Shown: positions 59,114 to 64,000 of the stretch, piece after piece | Layout of the letters: each line of letters begins with the position of its first letter | Position numbering within the stretch: the stretch's first letter is position 1 | Assembly: GCF_020520425.1 (NCBI RefSeq) | Contig: NC_079489.1 | Location: forward strand, 89,136,810 to 89,200,809 | Origin: Spinacia oleracea | Taxonomy: Eukaryota; Streptophyta; Magnoliopsida; Caryophyllales; Amaranthaceae | Reading direction: 5' to 3' | Length of the DNA: 64,000 nt | Notes under the pieces: generated by a model | Told to the model about the DNA's origin: nothing | Databases searched by the model: none | The model's input: the letters and a program-made list of their open reading frames with translations, nothing else | Translations under genes and position numbers: made by a program

Positions 59114-59535
59114 CTTCCTCCATTTCTTTTTATTTGCAACATTTTGCTTTTTGCACTATTTATATATATTTTACTTTGTTTATCTTTGATGATCCATGCT
59201 AAAAGGAAAAACATATTCATGTGTGAACTTGTTAAATTTTTCTTAATGTGTATTTTCTGAATGTCAACTTTTTATGATTACTTATTGATAATTAAAGATA
59301 TTCGAGGTATGATTTGCCAAACTTGAAAGTCATAATGTTGCAACTAAATTGTTTATCTTTGATGATCCATGCTAAAAGGAAAAACATATTCATGTGTGAA
59401 CTTGTTAGATTCTTCTTAATGTGTATTTTCTGAATATCAACTTTTTATGATTACTTATTGATAATTAAAGATATTCAAGGTATGATTTGCCAAACGTGAA
59501 AGTCATAATGTTGCAACTAAAAAGAAAAGAGGAAG
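59114..59535. mobile_element. Stowaway-type MITE with an internal 170-bp duplication
   Basis: Termini CTTCCTCCATTTCTTTTTAT and, inverted, CTTCCTCTTTTCTTTTTAGT share about 25 bp, extending to TTGCAAC. The dinucleotide TA flanks both sides. A ~170-bp segment (TTGTTTATCTTTGATGATCC...ATAATGTTGCAACT) occurs twice in tandem at about 59177-59346 and 59348-59519 with few differences. Confidence 0.8.
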
Positions 59536-60594
59536 TATATATTACTTCTTCATAGTGAATGTTATGAAAGTTGGTATTTTGAAAATAATACATAAAAACA
59601 AATCTAACACCATATTACATAAAACATAATCTAAACCATATTACATTATAACATATACCACCTCCGTTTTTGTTCTATTCACAGGCCGTTTATGGTTAAT
59701 TTTGTCAACTGACTTTACTTTATTCCATTTTTAGCATACTTGCTTTTACCATCTTACCCCATAATATTACACCTTTTCATACTCTCTTAATTTTTCAATA
59801 AATTAACAAAATGTGTGGTCAAAGTCAGAATGAGCATAGTGCAATAGGCTAAGTGTTTTCTTGAAAAGAAAACAAAAAACAAAGTAGTGCAATTAGTTTG
59901 AAAATGATGAAACGCGTGTGAGTGACTTTTTGGTTGAATAGGAAGTAATATTAATTTGAAAAGGTTGAAGTAGTTCGTAAAAGTCCATGGACCTCATTCA
60001 TTATCATCATTATCATTGCCTCGAATAGGCTTCCGCAAGAAGCGGGGTAAGGGGGGTCGGGTGTACGCAACCTTACTTCTACAATTGTAGACAGGTTGTT
60101 ACCAATTGACCTAAAAACGATAACGGGACGACAATGGGACGACCATCTTCCACTTAATGGAAAGGAAGCGAAGAGGTTTTAAGAGCCATTTTAATTTAGT
60201 CCACTACATCCTACAACCAAAAGAATGAATCTTTGGCTCCATCGAAAATGGACAAAAAATTGATGAATAAACATCGATTATGTTTACTCTATAAAAGTGT
60301 TAAATAACACACCAACTTTAGTGAACTGCGTCCTCGCCATAAGTTTCTTCCTCACTAACATCCCTCCCTCTTGAATTTCTCCCTTTCTCCCCATTTCTCA
60401 GTTCTCATTTCAACTAATTTCTCCATTCTATGCATTTTCTTGCTTTAATTACAATATTTCAATCGGTATGCTCGTACTATTTGTTTACCAAATTATTAAC
60501 TAATTTATTCTATGATATTATGATGTTTGAAAAAGAATATTACATGAATTCAAACACTAGATTAGCAAAACATTTAATGGGTATAGTTTATACT
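59536..60594. other. Intergenic region with a possible SINE-like sequence
   Basis: At about 60012-60130 the GAATAGGCTTCCGCAAGAAG and GGGTAAGGGGGGTCGG segment, followed by GTACGCAACC, looks like a dispersed plant repeat with a possible tRNA-derived B-box, but no poly(A)/T tail or duplication could be shown. At 59654-59950 a CACCTCCGTTTTTG...GAATAGGAAGTA pair may be a decayed MITE. No gene. Confidence 0.35.
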
Positions 60595-60976
60595 TATTGT
60601 TAAAAGCAAATACTTACATTCACAAGGGTCAAATGTTTACATTGCATGCATTTCCAATTAATGTATGGGTTAATTTTTCTTGTCTCCTACTCTATGTAGC
60701 TACCTAATAGCTTGACAATGAATAGTGGTATTACCGCTATAAATACACATGTAATTATGAGCATTTGGTACAACTGAAAATAGATAGCAACTATCTGCAT
60801 TGTATTCATATATCAAATATAAACTTTGCGTTTCTTTCTAATACGCAAAGTTAATATCTGATATATGAATCAATGCAGATAGTTACTATCTATTTTCAGT
60901 TGTAGCATATGCTCGGAATGACATGGGTATTTATATTGGTAATACCACTATTTGTTGTCAAGCTACTAGGTAGCTA

Positions 60977-61293
60977 CTCCCTCCGTCCCGGAATACTCGA
61001 CCCGGTTTGACCGGCACAGAGTTTAAGGGACTTGAATTGACTTATTTAGTTTAATAGGTAGTAGTTGATAGTGGGGTATTATTTTAATGTAGTTAGTGGG
61101 AAATGTGTAAAGAGGTGAGGTTGGGGGAGAGTAGGGGTTGAATTTTTAATTATTTTTTGGGGTAGGTGGGTTAATAGGGGTGGAGTGAGAAATAATATAA
61201 TATTGTTAGAATATTTCCATTTTTAGAAACAGGTCAAGTATTAAGGGACGGCCCGATAAGGAAAACCGGTCAAGTATTCCGGGACGGAGGGAG
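60977..61293. mobile_element. Stowaway MITE (317 bp)
   Basis: CTCCCTCCGTCCCGGAATAC at the left and its inverse GTATTCCGGGACGGAGGGAG at the right, with TA on both sides (60975-60976 and 61294-61295). This is the canonical Stowaway terminus. It inserted in the second arm of the foldback. Confidence 0.95.
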
Positions 61294-61664
61294 TACATAG
61301 AGTGGGGGGCAAGAAAAATTTACCCATGCATTAAATATATTGTTGGACATTCACCTCATACAGTGTAAATATTTGACCCTTGTGAGTGCAAATGTTTAAC
61401 TCTTAAAACTCCCCCTTAAATGTCCATCTTGAAATAGAGTATTGGTTTTATTAAGATGGACATTCAAGGGGGAGTACTAAAAGTTAAATATTTACACTCA
61501 CAAGGGTCAATTTTTCATGCCTCCTACTCTATGTAGCTACCTATTAGCTTGATAATGAATTGTGGTATTACCACTATAAACAGTTAAACACCCATATAAT
61601 TCCATGCATTTGCTACAACTGAAAATAGATAGCAACTATCTGCATTGTATTCATATATCAGGTA

Positions 61665-61937
61665 CCCCCGACATATTTTAAAAAGAGAAACATTTTCCTT
61701 AAACGGCTGTATTTTAAAAAGAGATACACTTTCCTTTTTTGACATGTTTTGGTCTCCACTTCTATTATATTAATATTTCTCTCTTTATTGTGGTCCCTAC
61801 ACTTACTCACATCATCTTTTTACTATAATAAATAATTCACTCACTATCCCACTTTCATCTTATTTTAATAAATTCAACTCACTCTCTTAAAACTATATGT
61901 CGGTCAAAATGTATCTCTTTTTAAAATACTGAGGGAG
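61665..61937. mobile_element. Stowaway-type MITE (273 bp)
   Basis: The right end inverted reads CTCCCTCAGTATTTTAAAAA, matching the left CCCCCGACATATTTTAAAAA imperfectly over ~35 bp. TA flanks both sides (61663-61664 and 61938-61939). It lies in the third foldback arm. Confidence 0.8.
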
Positions 61938-61960
61938 TATTAACTTTGCCTTTCTTTCTT

Positions 61961-62113
61961 ATTATCTCACAACACTTATTTATTTATTTGATGCAGGGTT
62001 AGTCGGTATTGAACTGGGTAATTGTCCAATTTAATAATATTTGAAATCTTGTCATTTTTGTTTAAGGGTGATCAATTTGCGATTAGGGTAGTCAAATTTT
62101 TGATACTAGAGGG
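61961..62113 (+). promoter_or_regulatory. Immediate upstream region of the shikimate kinase gene
   Basis: About 150 bp between the foldback/MITE cluster and the start codon. TTTGATGCAG at 61989-61998 could be a splice acceptor, so a 5' UTR exon may lie further up. No clear TATA box is positioned here. Confidence 0.35.
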
Positions 62114-63709
62114 ATGGAGGCTAAACTTCTCCAAAGCATTCAACCTTGCAAATGGGCGGATACCGAAAATTCTAGGGTCCGGATGATGTTCATGAATGCA
62201 CAATCAAATAAGAGAGTTTTGGCTCTTCCTAAACGGTATCGACCGAAGGTTTTCAGTTGCTTGAAGAACTCCCCGGGTAAGATTTATAATTTTTGTCACT
62301 AAGTGTTCGATGAAATTGTCTGGAAAATGAAGTTTAAGGAGCCTGCATTAATTACATCATGTTTTGTACGAAGTATGGTATTGGTATATTGTCATCTCAA
62401 TTCTATGAAGAATGATTCGATTCTTGTATTCTCTTATAATGCAAGATTGAGATCATATGATCGATAACATTGTATTCGTGATTATTTAGGATGCACCTGA
62501 AAGAAATACCCTCTTTTAATTCAGGTGTAATTTGAGAATTAGTGACCCATCACCCTATATATAAGTCCAAGTTTAATTAGGATCGGGCCAAAAAGATATG
62601 TTCTTCTTTCTTGATTTCAGGAATAAGATTGAGAATTCAGTGACCTCTGCTTTTAATTTCATGAGTTAGATTGTGAATTTAGTGACACTTAACCTTTTAA
62701 TTTAGTTAGGCTTGCGCCTGAAGAGTTTATCCCTCTCTTTTAATTTTAGGAGTTAGTTTGAGAATTCAGTGACTCTTCACCCTATGCATTAGCAAACTCT
62801 TTTTAACTTTTAAGTAATTTTGGATCTGAAGTACTTTGGCACAAGTCATCTCTCTTATAGTCATCTATCATGGTTATATCACCTTAATTTTTTTCAAGGT
62901 TTGAATTTGTGTGCCTATTCAGGTTCTGTGTTGGAGTCTGGTGGCTTTCCTGCTTCAGAGTCCTTGGTTTTGAAGGTAAGTATGGTTACTTTTTCTATCA
63001 TCAAATGTCTTTTTTCAGACTGTGAAGACTTTTTCTTCAGCTTGCTTGTAAAATCTTTTAGAACTTTGAAGATAAGTTTTGATAGATGGGCCTCGATTGA
63101 ATACTCATCTTACCCAATAAATATTTTATCTCAGAGGAATTAAATATTTATTGCAGAAAAAGTCAGCAGAGATAGAGAATTATCTGAATGGACGCTGCAT
63201 TTTCCTTGTTGGTTAGTTCCTAACTGGCATCCCATTTTTAGTTAAGTAAAATTTAGCTTTCTCTAGATATATTCACTAAATTTACATGCAGGTATGATGG
63301 GCTCTGGAAAAACAACTATTGGCAGGACTTTGTCTGAAGCACTTGATTATTCATTTTCTGATAGGTCTGTCCTTCATCATTTAATAGATGATTTAGATGT
63401 CGTAGTTTAATTAGAATTTCTATTAGGCTACCGGTATATTCTATGTTTCACTTGGTAGTTATAGATTTGTATCCTCAAGTACGAGTTAAATTATTTGGAC
63501 TCAATCAAACATGAACCCTATAGTTTAGAATATATTAATTATTTTGCTTGTATGATAATAATGATGGTGGTTCTTTGCTGTTCTATAATTGTTGTTTGCT
63601 TTATTGTTCTTCATGCTTCAGTGACTTATTGGTGGAGCAGAAAGTGGGGGGAACGTCTGTTGCTGAAATCTTCAAGCAACACGGGGAAGGCTTTTTTAGA
63701 GACAAAGAG
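62114..63709 (+). CDS. SK: Shikimate kinase, plastid (five exons, 3' end outside window)
   Basis: Shikimate kinase phosphorylates shikimate at the 3-hydroxyl with ATP, a step on the route to chorismate and aromatic amino acids in plastids. Exons: 62114-62276 (MEAKLLQSIQPCKWADTENS start, a transit-peptide-like stretch), 62923-62975 (GSVLESGGFPASESLVLK), 63157-63211 (KKSAEIENYLNGRCIFLVG), 63292-63364 (MMGSGKTTIGRTLSEALDYS) and 63622-63709 (DLLVEQKVGGTSVAEIFKQH then GEGFFRDKE). All borders are GT-AG and phases join without shifts. The P-loop GMMGSGKTT binds ATP. The DSD motif after YSFS carries the shikimate-binding Asp; many relatives have FFDCD. The start matches the usual MEA... plant form. 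The later exons (lid, RPLL, adenine loop) lie beyond 64000. Confidence 0.92.
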
Positions 63710-64000
63710 GTGAGTAAAAGCTTCTCTCTCTGCCACTCTTCAAAGAATTTGTACCTTTTGGTTGACGACTAATTTTACTTTTAGGATATAATGTTGGTTA
63801 AATTTAAGATGTACTCCATAGTCCATACTACACATTAGATATTCATATCAGGCTGTTCCAACTTTCCTGTAGATTGGGGTCTTATTGAATACGGAGTATC
63901 ATACTGAGTTGATTACTCATGGCATCAGTTAAGTGATAGTATAAGCCTGTTCATGTAGAATGAGATGAATCACAATACATTAGTATATATTTATTTATTT
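63710..64000 (+). other. Shikimate kinase intron, running off the right edge
   Basis: Starts with the donor GTGAGT after GACAAAGAG. No acceptor followed by shikimate kinase coding sequence is seen before the window ends. Confidence 0.7.

Larger units (their letters stand above)
60595..61960. repeat. Zig-zag inverted-repeat (foldback) element
   Basis: Three related arms alternate in orientation: 60605-60830 (+), 60840-61432 (-, includes a MITE) and 61450-61960 (+, includes another MITE). Shared words include CACAAGGGTCAA, CTACTCTATGTAGCTACC, CAACTGAAAATAGATAGCAA and CTATCTGCATTGTATTCATA. The first junction (60800-60870) would fold into a long hairpin around ACTTTGCGTTTC / GCAAAGT. The second centres on AAGATGGACATT near 61432-61452. 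Confidence 0.8.

Noticed and set aside
58948..59260. 90-93-codon frames on both strands.
   Set aside because: They overlap on opposite strands and enter the MITE at 59114; no recognisable domain.

Overview
This is a plant nuclear window, most likely from a eudicot with a repeat-rich genome. AT-rich spliced genes, stacked LTR retrotransposons, a plant L1-type LINE with an RNase H domain, CACTA, Mutator-like and Stowaway elements all point that way. The repeat style would fit Amaranthaceae/Caryophyllales, but I cannot fix the species from sequence alone. I found no tRNA, rRNA or CRISPR array.

About 0-57 kb is a nest of transposable elements, whose order can be read from target-site duplications (TSDs). 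(1) 1-6809: a minus-strand, internally deleted Ty1/copia element arranged LTR-internal-LTR-internal and running off the left edge. (2) 6810-14982: a Ty3/gypsy-type LTR split by a complete 5,956-bp CACTA transposon (7193-13148, TSD CGG). The CACTA carries spliced fragments of a mitochondrial porin (VDAC) gene and of a tetratricopeptide-repeat gene, a ~15-copy tandem array and the last exon of a Ulp1-like protease. (3) 15098-35276: a decayed minus-strand Tat/Ogre-type gypsy element, interrupted by two solo LTRs (15990-18816, TSD ATTTT; 19540-21658, TSD ACTAA) and a 10.2-kb copia element with two 1,399-bp LTRs (23766-33980, TSD TAACA). (4) 35375-42127: a second copia family containing a 5'-truncated CACTA that keeps Ulp1-like exons (to 38817), plus two nested Mutator-like elements of one family (38912-41545 and 39086-40408, each with a 9-bp TSD). 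(5) 42128-55660: another minus-strand copy of the first copia family, split by a full-length plus-strand LINE (42670-50492, 9-bp TSD) and by a solo LTR (52390-54395, TSD CCAAA). (6) 55661-56712: LTR fragments.

From about 57 kb the sequence becomes gene-proximal. It holds small AT-rich intergenic DNA, three Stowaway-type MITEs with TA duplications, and a zig-zag inverted-repeat (foldback) element. At 62114 a genuine host gene begins: a plastid shikimate kinase. Five exons can be read up to 63709, and the rest lies beyond the right edge.

The most interesting items are the CACTA with a chimeric TPR-porin-Ulp1 transcription unit, the related tandem arrays sitting just upstream of the same terminal Ulp1 exon in two different CACTA elements, the same-family nested MULEs, and an 18-bp repeat array conserved in the LTRs of the copia family that keeps a long ORF open.
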